Position numbers and translations under genes: made by a program
Shown here: in pieces, positions 8,286-16,640 of the stretch
How positions within the stretch are numbered: position 1 is the first letter of the stretch
Layout of the letters: every line of letters starts with the position of its first letter
Notes under the pieces: generated by a model
What the model was told of the DNA's origin: nothing
Seen by the model: the letters and a program-made list of their open reading frames with translations, nothing else
The model's database searches: none
Assembly (NCBI GenBank): GCA_005776725.1
Contig: SXOO01000055.1
Span: 1 to 40,647, forward strand
Length of the DNA: 40,647 nucleotides
Source of the DNA: Pseudomonadota bacterium
GTDB lineage: Bacteria; Myxococcota_A; UBA9042; GCA-2863065
Direction of reading: 5' to 3'

Positions 8286-9185
8286 CTACTGGAACGAGTG
8301 CAGCTTGTCGGGATTGCCGAGGAGGTAGACGGCTGCGATTCGATCGCCGTCACAAGCGAGCGCGAGGACGCCACGGGCCTTGCCCCGGCGCCAGAGCAGC
8401 GCCGGCGCGCCATTGACGAGGACGGCTTGGATGGAATCGAACGGCGCCTTGCGAGCCACGCCCATGAGGAAACGCGACGCGCGTTCTATGCCGTGAAGCG
8501 GTCTGGTCGCAGCGCTCTGCCGGCCGCCCGAGTCGGAGAGGACGACCACGTCGCTCGTGAGCAGCGCCGCGAGACCTGCGAGGTCGCCCGTGGAGGTGGC
8601 CTTCGCCATCGCCATGAGCAGACGCTCGTGGGCCTCGCGCGTGGCGGTGAAGCGGCCGCGACCGGACTCTAGATGGGCGCGGGCGCGGTGGCACAATTGA
8701 CGAATCGCGGCCGGTTCCCTGCCCAGGATCTCTGCGACAACCGAGGGCTCTTCCTCGAAGACGTCCACGAGCAGCCACGCCGCGCGTTCGAGCGGAGAGA
8801 GCGTCTCGAGAAGCGTCATGCACGTGAGCGAGAGCGACTCAGCGCGTATCCGCTCCGCTTCCGGCGAGCTCGCCTGCCAGGCCTCGGACGCGATCGGTTC
8901 GGGGAGCCAGGGGCCAATGTAGGTCTCCCGCCGGCGCGGGGCGCTGCGCTGCAGGTCGAGCGCGAGACGCGTCGTCACCCGGGTGAGCCAAGCCGGGACG
9001 GAGTCGAGCAGCTCGCCACGCTCAACGCTCCCCTGGAGGCGCAGCCACGCCTCCTGAACGATCTCGTCGGCCTCGGCGCGGCTGCCCAATAGCCGATAGC
9101 CGAGCGCGACGAGGCGAGGGCGCTGGCCTTCGAAGGAGCTGGCGAGAGTGTCGAGGGCAACGCTCATGTCGTGAGGGATCATCAC
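8286..9185 (-). CDS. ECF41-type RNA polymerase sigma factor with SnoaL-like C-terminal domain
   Basis: The product has up to 299 residues. GTG 9185, ATG 9182 and ATG 9167 are all possible starts. Sigma region 2 covers about residues 15-85 (ADEIVQEAWLRLQ) and region 4 about 120-175. The linker contains the ECF41 hallmark YIGPWLPEP at 89-97. A C-terminal extension of about 110 residues has the SnoaL/NTF2 fold, with DSGGR at 218-222 in place of the family's DGGGK and the diagnostic NPDKL at 291-295. In this family the fused domain regulates the sigma factor in place of a separate anti-sigma factor. The gene starts 12 bp after the oxidoreductase stop, so the two form an operon. This is the oxidoreductase-ECF41 pairing known from other bacteria. 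No anti-sigma gene is adjacent. Confidence 0.93.
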   Translation of the reverse strand: MMIPHDMSVALDTLASSFEGQRPRLVALGYRLLGSRAEADEIVQEAWLRLQGSVERGELLDSVPAWLTRVTTRLALDLQRSAPRRRETYIGPWLPEPIASEAWQASSPEAERIRAESLSLTCMTLLETLSPLERAAWLLVDVFEEEPSVVAEILGREPAAIRQLCHRARAHLESGRGRFTATREAHERLLMAMAKATSTGDLAGLAALLTSDVVVLSDSGGRQSAATRPLHGIERASRFLMGVARKAPFDSIQAVLVNGAPALLWRRGKARGVLALACDGDRIAAVYLLGNPDKLHSFQ

Positions 9186-9197
9186 ACGAGGGTCCGC

Positions 9198-10322
9198 TCA
9201 GCGCACGCCGGCCGAGGCGGCCTCGAGGGCCGCCGGGCGGCCGGCCGGGCCACGAAGCCACCGGTAGGCGAAGCGGTCGTCGCGCTCGGCTGCGAGGCTC
9301 CACAACACGTAGCGGGCGACCCGCTCCTTCACCCACGCCGCCGGCCGACCGGTGAGCGTCGGCCCGAAGGCCCCGTCGGCTCGTAGCGCCTGGATGACGC
9401 CATCTCGCCGACCGAGCGACAAGCAAGTCATGGCGTCCCGCCATCGGAATGGGCCTGAAGCGCCGGCCAGGACGTCGATGGCGTGGGCGGCCAGCGGCAT
9501 CGCCGACTTGCAGCCCGGTCGCGGGACGGTGGCCATGCCCGTGGGGACGCCAGCGTCCCCGATGACCTGCACGTCGGGCCGACCGGGCAGGCGAAGGTCT
9601 GGGCCCACGAGGATGCGGCCCATCGGATCGAGCTCGACGTCGAGCCCCGCGAGCGGCCTGGCAGCACGAAAACCCGCGGTCCAAAGGCAGAGGTCGAAGG
9701 GCACGGGCCCGCGGTCCGTCTCGAGGTGGTCCGGCGCCGCGGATCGGACGCGCGTACCGAGCCGGAGCTCGGCGCCCTGCCGCGCGAAATAGCGCGCGAC
9801 GTGAGCACGGGCGCGAGGCGAGAGCTCACCCGCGAGCACCGAGGCGACCAATGTGACGGACGCACCCTCTAGCTCGGCCAGCTCCGCCGCCACCTCGATC
9901 CCCGTGGTGCCGGCACCGACCACGGCGATCCGTCCGCCCGACGCCAGGGCTCGCGCCACATCCGCGCGGGAGTCCAGCGATACCGGACGCGTGCCGGCAG
10001 GTGCCGGGTGGCCCTCGGAGCCCAGAGCGAGGAGGAGGTGGTCGAAGGCCAGCGTGGAGCCGTCGTGGAGGACGAGCGAGCTCCCGTCGACGGCGATGGC
10101 ACGGCCAACGACGTGCTCGACCCCGCTGCCGCCGAGCCACTGAGCGACCGGCGTGGCGACGTCGGCGCCACGGGCGAGGTGCTCATGGAGCCGGATGCGG
10201 TCGACGAAGCGAGGTGAGTCCGAGACCAGGGTGACCTGAGCGTGGAGAACACGGCGGGCTCGCAGAGCGGCCAGGAGGCCGGCGTAGCCAGCGCCAACAA
10301 CGATGATGCGACGGGTGCCCAT
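9198..10322 (-). CDS. FAD-dependent NADH dehydrogenase-like oxidoreductase
   Basis: ATG 10322 gives 374 residues. It is preferred over an upstream ATG at 10397 because it directly precedes the FAD-binding fold (MGTRRIIVVGAGYAG), has an AGAGGA ribosome site just upstream, and leaves the promoter at 10370-10396 outside the gene. Two Rossmann motifs are visible: GAGYAG near residue 10 for FAD and VVGAGTTGIEVAAELAE near 135-150 for NAD(P)H. LCLWTAGF and QVIGDAG are the usual C-terminal FAD-contact motifs of Pyr_redox_2 proteins (NDH-2 and AIF-like). It likely moves electrons from NAD(P)H to a quinone or a small acceptor. As first gene of the ECF41 operon it is the probable main target of the sigma factor. 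Confidence 0.9.
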   Translation of the reverse strand: MGTRRIIVVGAGYAGLLAALRARRVLHAQVTLVSDSPRFVDRIRLHEHLARGADVATPVAQWLGGSGVEHVVGRAIAVDGSSLVLHDGSTLAFDHLLLALGSEGHPAPAGTRPVSLDSRADVARALASGGRIAVVGAGTTGIEVAAELAELEGASVTLVASVLAGELSPRARAHVARYFARQGAELRLGTRVRSAAPDHLETDRGPVPFDLCLWTAGFRAARPLAGLDVELDPMGRILVGPDLRLPGRPDVQVIGDAGVPTGMATVPRPGCKSAMPLAAHAIDVLAGASGPFRWRDAMTCLSLGRRDGVIQALRADGAFGPTLTGRPAAWVKERVARYVLWSLAAERDDRFAYRWLRGPAGRPAALEAASAGVR

Positions 10323-10369
10323 GATTCCTCTCGAGGCCCGGGGAACACGGTCCGGACCCTCGTCGACAT

Positions 10370-10396
10370 GACGATGCAGCGGGGTGGTGTGTGACA
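10370..10396 (-). promoter_or_regulatory. ECF41-type promoter (TGTCACA-N16-CGTC)
   Basis: On the minus strand TGTCACA (10396-10390) is followed after exactly 16 nt by CGTC (10373-10370), about 48 nt upstream of the oxidoreductase ATG 10322. From memory, the published ECF41 promoter signature is TGTCACA-N16-CGTC, so this is an exact match. Its position in front of an oxidoreductase-ECF41 operon implies autoregulation. Confidence 0.85.
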
Positions 10397-10503
10397 TGGA
10401 CGCGTGAAAGTCCGAGTAGTCGCCGTCCGGGAGCCCGAGACAAGCTTGCGAGGGTGGGGGACCGGCCCTCGTCGTCTCGGATTCGCCGGTCGCGGCCAGA
10501 GGG

Positions 10504-13359
10504 TCAGTCCGGCGTCGCCGACCAGACGACCGCGTTTCGGATGACCTGCCCGTACGGAGACGTCACGAGGTAGTTGGCCTTCCGCTCGCCCGGCTGGAGA
10601 TAGACGAGCCGGCCGATGGTGCCGTCTTCGCTCGGATCGTATCGCCGGGAGAAGCCGGCTGTTGCTGTCTGGGCAGGCCAGGTGGAGGCGTTGTTCGCAA
10701 AGAGCGGCATCAGCTCTGCCGGTCCGTCGCCGACCTGCTGAGGCCCTGTGTAGATCGTGTTCGTGTAGATCTCGTCCACTAAGAAGAAGGCGGGATATCC
10801 CGCGGCGATGGGGTTCGGCACGTAGGCCGGAAGGGGCACGCCGCCCGCCGCCAAGACCGGCGCTGCGTTGAAGTCCACGCCTTGAGTCGTGACGAAGTGG
10901 CCGTGGCTCACGGCCATGAGGGCGAACGGACCGGCCGACGGCGGGCGTGCGCCCCACGTGGCCGGCTCCGACGAGGCTTCGAAGCCCTCGAAGGCCAGGA
11001 GATTCTTGGAGCCGGCGTCGTTGTAGAGGCCGTGGTGGATAGACACGAGGCCCCCGCCGTCGTCCGCATAGTCGAGCAGCGCGAGCTCGAGCTCGTTAGT
11101 CATGCCGGTGCCCCAGTGCTTGAAGTAGACCACCGACTCGTACGCCGCGAGGGCGGACCGAATAGCGCCCTCGTCGTAGAGGTCGAGCCCGGGGTCGTCT
11201 GCCATCAGGTCCAGGTCGTCGACGACGAGGTCGTAGGCGTCGTTCGGCGAGTTGCTCTCGAGCAGCGCGCGGAGGTCGTTCACGTCGGCGGGCAACACCT
11301 CCGCGGGGCTCGTCCCGTAGTTGCATGGCACGTCGTTGGTGGTCTTGTTCCACGCCCCGCACGCGGCGAGGTTCACAGGGCCGCCGTGGATGACCAGCAC
11401 CAGCTTGGGCGCCTCGGCGCTCATGGGCGTGGGGAAGGTGCGGATCGCGTTCCGGAGCGTGACCGCGGCGTGACTGACCGTCTGTGGATACCAGTCTCGG
11501 GTGGTGAGGACGCGCGAGCGGCCTGAGAGCGTTCCGCCGAGCGCGGGCGCGAGCGGGCCATCGATCACCAGCGGCCTTTGCGGCAGGTAGGTGACCCCGA
11601 GCTGCGCGTAGACGGCGGCGGTGTCGCCGTCGTTCAGAGGGTAGCCGGTGGCCGTACGGCCGAAGAGGATGCTCGTGCCGAGGCTGTTCGGTCCGGCGGT
11701 CCCCGGGGCGCGCACGAACGCGGCGAGGGGCGCGCCGTGGCACTCCGTGAGTACGGGCTTACCCGAGTGGAGCGCTTCCAGCGCGAGGCGAGCGAAGGCC
11801 TCCGAGGCCGCTTGCACGGCGGCAGCGTCGCTGTTGTGGAGGCCGGAGCCGACGGCGGCATAGGTGCCGTCGAGCCGGTAGTGGCGTGCGCCCACGCCGC
11901 CCACGGCCACGAGCGCGTCGTAGTCGTCGAGGTTCGCGACGTCCTGAAGCCGACCAGCGAGAGGGATGACCCCCGGCGCGTTCCAGGCGCTGTCCCACGG
12001 GACGCCGAAGCTCGCGGCGAACTGCGCGGCGAACACGGCATACGAGCTCCCGCTGGCCGTGTTGGCGGACGACTCGATGTTGCCATCGGTCTGGTACGTG
12101 AAGGCCACTCCCTCGCTGCTGCTTCGCACGTCCACGGTCCAGCCGGACGCCGTCAGCGCCTCGACCACGACCTTGTACTCGGCCCACCAGACCCCTTCAT
12201 AAGCGACGAAGACGAGGACCTTCGGGCCGGTCGGCTCGGGATCGCCGCCACTCGACGTGTCCGGATCGACCGCGATGTCGTCAGGTGGCGCCACGTCCTC
12301 GAGCCCGGGCGAGACGTCGAGGGGCGTGGGGACGTCGTCGGGCTCGGGCGCGACGTCTAGGGGCGTGGGGACGTCGTCAGGCTCGGGCGCGATGTCTAGA
12401 GGCGCTGCGACGTCTTCCGGCTCTGGCGCGACGTCTAGCGGTGCGGGGACGTCTTCCGGTTCGGGTGGCGCGTCCTCGGGCGCGGGGACGTCGTCCGGTT
12501 CGGGTGCGGCGTCCTCGGGCGCAGGGACGTCGTCCGGTTCGGGTGCGGCGTCCTCGGGCGCGGGGACGTCTTCCGGTTCTGGCGCGACGTCTTCTGGTGC
12601 GCGGCCGTCTTCCGGTTCGGGTGCCACGTCCTCGGGCGAGGCGATGTCGTCCGGTTCTGGCGCGACGTCTTCTGGTGCGCTGACGTCTTCCGGTTCTGGC
12701 GCGACGTCGTCTGGTGCGCTGACGTCTTCCGGTTCTGGCGCGACGTCCTCTGGTCCGCTGACGTCTTCCGGTTCTGGGGCGACGTCCTCTGGTGCGATGA
12801 CGTCGTCCGGTTCGGGTGCCACGTCCTCGGCCGCTGCAACGTCTTCCGGTTCTGGCGCGACCTCCTCGGCCGCGGCAACGTCTTCCGGTTCTGGCGCGAC
12901 CTCCTCGGCCGCTGCGACGTCGTCCGGCTCGAGCCCGGTGTCCTGTGCCGCGGCTCCGTCCTCAGGTTGGGGCGCAACGTCGTCGAGCACCGCGGCGTCG
13001 TCCGGTTCTGGCGCGTCGTCGAGCACCGCAGCGTCGTCTGGTTCGGGCGCTACGTCCACGCGTGCAGCGACATCGTCCGGCTCGGCCGCCACGTCGTGGG
13101 GTTCGACCACCGAGTCCGGGGCCTCGGATCCGAGATCGCTCTTGTGGGTGTCGTCGCTTCCCGTCGCGGCGTCGCCCGAGCCGGTCTGAGCGTCGGTCGT
13201 CGGGTCCGCGACGTCTGCCTGTGCCACGCCCACAATCGCGCTCTCGCTCGCCCCGCACGCTGCTATTAGAAGCGCCAAGAACGCCAGTGGGAGTCCACAG
13301 AGTGCTCTCGAGGGGTAGAGTCTTGGCGGTGTGGCGCTCCGGGTAGGGATGAGGTTCAT
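10504..13359 (-). CDS. Lipoprotein with acidic tandem repeats, DJ-1/PfpI-like and ThuA-like domains
   Basis: The protein has 951 residues. ATG 13359 follows GGAGG at 4-nt spacing. The signal ends ALLIAACGAS (Cys35). Residues 50-370 are an acidic, Pro-rich spacer built from about 20 copies of a 13-residue unit such as EDVAPEPEDVSAP. Residues 377-620 resemble DJ-1/PfpI proteins: an alpha/beta start (KVLVFVAYEGVWWAEYK) and a nucleophile-elbow Cys near 538 in LTECHGAPL. Residues 650-951 resemble ThuA-like glutamine-amidotransferase folds: LVLVIHGGP, GGGLVSIHHGLYN near 775, SHGHFVTTQG near 820 and FLVDEIYTNTIY. ThuA-like proteins are linked to sugar metabolism in other bacteria. Here the domains sit outside the cytoplasm on a long tether, so the substrate is unknown. 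Calling the first domain DJ-1-like is less certain than the ThuA call. Confidence 0.82.
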   Translation of the reverse strand: MNLIPTRSATPPRLYPSRALCGLPLAFLALLIAACGASESAIVGVAQADVADPTTDAQTGSGDAATGSDDTHKSDLGSEAPDSVVEPHDVAAEPDDVAARVDVAPEPDDAAVLDDAPEPDDAAVLDDVAPQPEDGAAAQDTGLEPDDVAAAEEVAPEPEDVAAAEEVAPEPEDVAAAEDVAPEPDDVIAPEDVAPEPEDVSGPEDVAPEPEDVSAPDDVAPEPEDVSAPEDVAPEPDDIASPEDVAPEPEDGRAPEDVAPEPEDVPAPEDAAPEPDDVPAPEDAAPEPDDVPAPEDAPPEPEDVPAPLDVAPEPEDVAAPLDIAPEPDDVPTPLDVAPEPDDVPTPLDVSPGLEDVAPPDDIAVDPDTSSGGDPEPTGPKVLVFVAYEGVWWAEYKVVVEALTASGWTVDVRSSSEGVAFTYQTDGNIESSANTASGSSYAVFAAQFAASFGVPWDSAWNAPGVIPLAGRLQDVANLDDYDALVAVGGVGARHYRLDGTYAAVGSGLHNSDAAAVQAASEAFARLALEALHSGKPVLTECHGAPLAAFVRAPGTAGPNSLGTSILFGRTATGYPLNDGDTAAVYAQLGVTYLPQRPLVIDGPLAPALGGTLSGRSRVLTTRDWYPQTVSHAAVTLRNAIRTFPTPMSAEAPKLVLVIHGGPVNLAACGAWNKTTNDVPCNYGTSPAEVLPADVNDLRALLESNSPNDAYDLVVDDLDLMADDPGLDLYDEGAIRSALAAYESVVYFKHWGTGMTNELELALLDYADDGGGLVSIHHGLYNDAGSKNLLAFEGFEASSEPATWGARPPSAGPFALMAVSHGHFVTTQGVDFNAAPVLAAGGVPLPAYVPNPIAAGYPAFFLVDEIYTNTIYTGPQQVGDGPAELMPLFANNASTWPAQTATAGFSRRYDPSEDGTIGRLVYLQPGERKANYLVTSPYGQVIRNAVVWSATPD
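12298..13095. repeat. 39-bp coding tandem repeat array, about 20 units
   Basis: This degenerate minisatellite lies within the DJ-1/ThuA lipoprotein gene. Each unit is 39 bp, for example acgtcttccggttctggcgc followed by gacgtcctctggtgcgctg on the plus strand, and encodes 13 residues rich in Asp, Glu, Pro, Val and Ala. Neighbouring units near 12600-12920 are almost identical at DNA level, while the flanks are more diverged. That pattern suggests recent unit gain or loss without a frame change. Confidence 0.9.
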
Positions 13360-13573
13360 TCGGCCTCCGGTCGCGGGCGCATCGCTCGGGTCTCGACAAG
13401 GCTCATAGACTACGGAACTCGACGCATCGGGTGTGAACGAACCAACGCCGAGCTGCCTTCAACCGACCGTCGTGGGACGCGCGGTGCAACAAGTACAACG
13501 ACGACCCGTGTGTGAACTTCGACATGGGCGTACCGCCGTAAATGCCAAGTCACAGTGAAGCGCGTGGGGTACT

Positions 13574-14821
13574 GTGACCTCGCTCGGGTCCCATGAAGAC
13601 CCGCTTTGGAGGCCGCCGATTTCCGTTTCCCCTGAGGCCACCGCCAAGCTGGGCGACCGCCGCCTATTTCCAGACCTCATGGCCCGGGTCTACGCCAACC
13701 ACGCCGCGGTATCGCCGCCGAGTGCCGCTGTACGCTCGGCCGTGTTGGAGGCGCTGGACGGCTACGGCCGGCACGGGCTCTCCTGGTACTTCCGCGAGCT
13801 CGAGCGGCGCGAGCGGGTGCGCGGCTTGCTGGGCCGCCTCGTTGGGGCGGAGGCACGGAACGTGGCCCTTGTGCCGAACACCTCGACCGGCGTCGTAGAC
13901 ATCGCGCTGTGCCTTCCGTGGAGAGCCGCCGATCGTATCGTCCTGTTTTCAGGAGAGTTTCCGACCAACGTAACGCCGTGGCAGCAGGCGGCGCGGCGCC
14001 ACGGCCTGGAGATCGTGTGGCAGGACGGGGACCTGTCGCGCACGGATCGCGGCGCGGCGCTCGAACGGCTCGAGGCCGAGCTGCGGCGCGGGGTCCGTCT
14101 GGTGGCCCTCTCGGCGGTTCAGTTTCAGACGGGCCAACGCATGCCGCTCGAGGAGATCGGCGCGCTTTGTGCTCGCTACGGAGCGGAGCTCTTCGTCGAC
14201 GCCATACAGGCGGTTGGGGTCGTGCCCATCGATGTCCACTCCCTCGGCATCCACTACCTGGTCGCAGGCAGCCACAAGTGGCTCATGGCGCCGGAAGGCC
14301 TCGGGATGCTCTACGTCGCGCCAGCCAGCGCGGCCGCGCTGATCCCCGAGGTGGCGGCGTGGATGAGTCACGAGGACGCCTTCAGCTTCCTCACCCGCGG
14401 AGGCGGCCACCTCCGCTACGACCGGCCCATCGTCCAAACTGCCCAGATGGTCGAGGGCGGGGCCCCCAACACACTGGCGATCGCCGGCCTCGAGGCGAGC
14501 GCCGGTCTCATCGAGCAGCTGAGCGTCGGGGCGATCTTCGCTCATCTCCAGGCCTGGCACGACGCGGTGGAGCCGGGGCTCCTCGCCCGAGGCTTCGAGA
14601 GCGCTCGTATGGCGGAGCTCTCCGGTCGCTCCGGCTCGCTGAGCCTCCTCCCACCACCGGGCGCCGGCGCGTCCGAGTGGGCCAAGGCCCTCCTTGCCCG
14701 CGGCGTCTCCTGCGCGAGCCCGGACGGATGGCTCCGCCTCGCGCCGCACTGGCCGAACTCACTCGACGAAGCCCCGACGCTGCTAGACGCGGTTGACGAG
14801 GTCCTCGCTACGCTTCGCTGA
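13574..14821 (+). CDS. Class V PLP-dependent aminotransferase-fold enzyme
   Basis: The protein has 415 residues from GTG 13574. The first ATG in frame is at 13679, but it falls inside the conserved N-terminal block (LFPDLMARVYANHAAVSPPS), so the earlier GTG is preferred. The fold is that of cysteine desulfurase, selenocysteine lyase and isopenicillin N epimerase. Asp209 in FVDAIQAVG pairs with the PLP ring nitrogen, and Lys235 in AGSHKWL should form the Schiff base. PNTSTGV near 101-107 binds the phosphate. The C-terminal part is a small domain ending LRLAPHWPNS. No conserved active-site Cys loop of a cysteine desulfurase is evident, so desulfurase activity is not claimed. Its neighbours do not reveal a pathway. 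Confidence 0.87.
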   Translation: MTSLGSHEDPLWRPPISVSPEATAKLGDRRLFPDLMARVYANHAAVSPPSAAVRSAVLEALDGYGRHGLSWYFRELERRERVRGLLGRLVGAEARNVALVPNTSTGVVDIALCLPWRAADRIVLFSGEFPTNVTPWQQAARRHGLEIVWQDGDLSRTDRGAALERLEAELRRGVRLVALSAVQFQTGQRMPLEEIGALCARYGAELFVDAIQAVGVVPIDVHSLGIHYLVAGSHKWLMAPEGLGMLYVAPASAAALIPEVAAWMSHEDAFSFLTRGGGHLRYDRPIVQTAQMVEGGAPNTLAIAGLEASAGLIEQLSVGAIFAHLQAWHDAVEPGLLARGFESARMAELSGRSGSLSLLPPPGAGASEWAKALLARGVSCASPDGWLRLAPHWPNSLDEAPTLLDAVDEVLATLR

Positions 14822-15015
14822 AGCCCGGAACCCCCGGCGTGCCGCATTCGACTCCTCGGGCGTGAGACCTCGGGCGTGGTGGAGGTCCACCGCCGGGGAA
14901 CCGATGGCTACGAGCCGCCGATCCGAGGAGGCGCGGATCCGGACGCACCGTCACCGAGACGACCTTCACCAGGCGACGGGCGAGCGCGCGACCCTCGACA
15001 CAGCTCATACTGCGC

Positions 15016-15627
15016 TCACCCACTGTGGCCGGCACGTCCGAACCAGGGCAGCTTGGCTCGGGGCGAAGCGAGCGCGCCAGGGAGGGCGGCGAGGGCCTGC
15101 TCCAAGGTAGAGACTGCGTCAGCCCCGTTGGGCCACGGCGCCTCGAGCCCGTGGTTCGCGGCGAACTGAGTCCAGGTGCACAACTCCAGGACGTGCTTGC
15201 CCGACTCGGTGTGGACCTGTTCGCTGGCCACGAGCAGCCGCTCTTGGAGCACCTTCGCCGCGGCGCCCGAGGCGGGCGCAGTTGATGTGGCGTCGACTTG
15301 GGCGAGCAGCTCGGCTGCAGCGCTGGAGAGCCCCTGAAGCTGCCAGGGCCCACGACTCAGGCCCACTGAGATTAGCGCCGGCCAGAGGCGGCGGTGCACG
15401 AACGTGACCTTGTGGTCGATGAGCTTCGCGGTGGTGACGTCACCGGCTTCGTCGAGCGCGGACGCCGTTTCGAAGATCGCGCTGGCCGCCGGGTGGCTCC
15501 ACCAGGTACCCCGGACAGGTGCCCCGGCGATCATGGTGGCCAGGCTCGGGCGCAGGGCGTCCTGGAGCAGCAGCACGCCGTGGTGTTGGATGGCCTCCAG
15601 AGCGGCCGAGACATGAGCGCTTGCCAT
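15016..15627 (-). CDS. Conserved hypothetical protein with RGTWWSHP and KVTFVHRRLW motifs
   Basis: The protein has 203 residues. ATG 15627 has GGGAG 5 nt upstream. There is no signal peptide or membrane segment, so it is probably cytoplasmic. The central part has the striking blocks RGTWWSHPAASAIFETASAL, then KLIDHKVTFVHRRLWPAL, then PWQLQGLSSAAAELLAQV. I recognise this as resembling a widespread unnamed family but cannot give a function. The pattern of conserved Trp, His and Arg residues suggests a small helical fold rather than a classic enzyme. It follows the SRPBCC gene on the same strand after 113 bp and may be co-transcribed with it. Confidence 0.75.
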   Translation of the reverse strand: MASAHVSAALEAIQHHGVLLLQDALRPSLATMIAGAPVRGTWWSHPAASAIFETASALDEAGDVTTAKLIDHKVTFVHRRLWPALISVGLSRGPWQLQGLSSAAAELLAQVDATSTAPASGAAAKVLQERLLVASEQVHTESGKHVLELCTWTQFAANHGLEAPWPNGADAVSTLEQALAALPGALASPRAKLPWFGRAGHSG

Positions 15628-15740
15628 GGGAACTCCCGCGTCGAGCCGGCGAGCTTAGTCCCGGACCTCGGCTGGGTACACCGGCGCCCCCACACTGCCG
15701 ACAACGACCGTGCAGTCACTCCTGGGAACGAGGCGTGGGT

Positions 15741-16241
15741 TCAAGTGCGCGGGTCGAGGTGCGCGTCGAGGTTCCGCAGGGCGCGGCCGAAGAGCCCGCG
15801 CATCACACCGACAAGCGCCGGGCGGCCGACCTTGCCGAGAGGTGTGAGCGTTGCCGCCAGCGTCCAGTCGATCCGGGTGCCCGAGCCATCGGCCAGCACG
15901 CGGTAGTCCTCGGCCATGGCGGAGGCCAGCGGGGAAGTGGAGGCGGTCATCGCGAACGTATACCTGCCGGGGTTGCCGCCCGCCGGCACCTCCCAGGCAA
16001 GGAAGACCTCGTCGAATCCGCCGAACACGGTGAGCCGTACCCGCCGGCGCGCGCCCACGCACTCCACGGGGCCTGGCAGCCACTCGGCGGCGCGCATCAG
16101 CGGAAACCACTCGAGCCATGACGCGGGTGGCGCGAGCGCGGCGAAGACGCGCTCCGGAGAGGCGCGCAGGTGGTGCGACACCTGGAGGCGGAGAGGGGCA
16201 GAATCGAGGAAGGTGAGGTCGACGGGCGTCATGGGCTTCAT
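15741..16241 (-). CDS. SRPBCC (START-like) family protein
   Basis: The protein has 166 residues from ATG 16241, with an internal ATG at 16232 as alternative. The start of the fold is clear: LRLQVSHHLRASPERVFAAL followed by PASWLEWFPLM, the typical N-terminal strand, helix and Trp/Phe loop of polyketide cyclase/dehydrase-like (SRPBCC) proteins. GTRIDWTLAATLTPLGK and a long C-terminal helix (MRGLFGRALRNLDAHL) complete the helix-grip fold, which makes a hydrophobic pocket for small lipophilic ligands. Ligand and pathway are unknown. It begins 33 bp after the broken MYXO-CTERM-like gene on the same strand. Confidence 0.85.
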   Translation of the reverse strand: MKPMTPVDLTFLDSAPLRLQVSHHLRASPERVFAALAPPASWLEWFPLMRAAEWLPGPVECVGARRRVRLTVFGGFDEVFLAWEVPAGGNPGRYTFAMTASTSPLASAMAEDYRVLADGSGTRIDWTLAATLTPLGKVGRPALVGVMRGLFGRALRNLDAHLDPRT

Positions 16242-16354
16242 GCGGGCCAGTCTCCCCCGTGCGGAGTCGACGCGCTACCGATCCCCTGACTCGGTCAGGG
16301 CACCGCCAACGCAGCCCGGGGCGTTGCGGATGTCCGTCACCGCCGGCACGGACG

Positions 16355-16475
16355 CCCCGCGCGCGTGGCGCAGCCTCCGGACTGAGAAACAGCAACCGCC
16401 CACGGCGACGAGCAGTGCCACGGCCCAGGCGCCACCTGCCGCGCTGCTGTCCCGGGCCGCCCTGCAGCCGCCCGA
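16355..16475 (-). other. MYXO-CTERM-like sorting signal
   Basis: In the -1 frame relative to the main body, Ser-Gly-Gly-Cys is followed by a short polar stretch, a hydrophobic helix and Arg-Arg-Leu-Arg. This is the tripartite layout of MYXO-CTERM domains, which direct proteins to the myxobacterial cell surface. A further tail of about 27 residues before the stop is atypical. Confidence 0.65.
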
Positions 16476-16634
16476 GGTGTGGGCTGGGGCCAGAGAACCG
16501 GCGTGGGCGGGCCCCGAGGCGAGGTCTTGTCCGGTGAGCGTATCCGGCGCTGCGGGAGCGGGGTCGGCGGTGACCACCGGCGACGCCAAGTCCTCTGGGG
16601 GCGGGGCTACGTCGTCCGCAGGGGCGCCCGCGTC

Positions 16635-16640
16635 GGGGGG
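16635..16640 (-). other. Probable frameshift site in a C6 run
   Basis: Six G on the plus strand (CCCCCC in the gene) mark where the 619-codon frame leaves the sense of the protein. Adding one C makes the codons read GGPPDAGAPADDV and joins the body to the MYXO-CTERM-like tail. The change is equivalent to a 1-base deletion. Confidence 0.65.

Noticed and set aside
10323..10397. Upstream ATG 10397 as the start of the oxidoreductase
   Set aside because: It would overlap the TGTCACA box and add 25 residues before the FAD-binding fold, which normally begins at the N-terminus.
12298..13095. CRISPR-like array
   Set aside because: The 39-bp units are contiguous, with no unique spacers, and encode an in-frame acidic protein repeat.
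13574..14821. Cysteine desulfurase assignment for the class V PLP enzyme
   Set aside because: The PLP Lys and Asp are clear, but the catalytic Cys loop and neighbouring Fe-S assembly genes are not seen.
16607..16640. Programmed -1 ribosomal frameshift to reach the MYXO-CTERM-like tail
   Set aside because: The C6 run could be slippery, but no downstream structure was established and the gene also lacks its 5' end, so mutation or a sequencing error is simpler.
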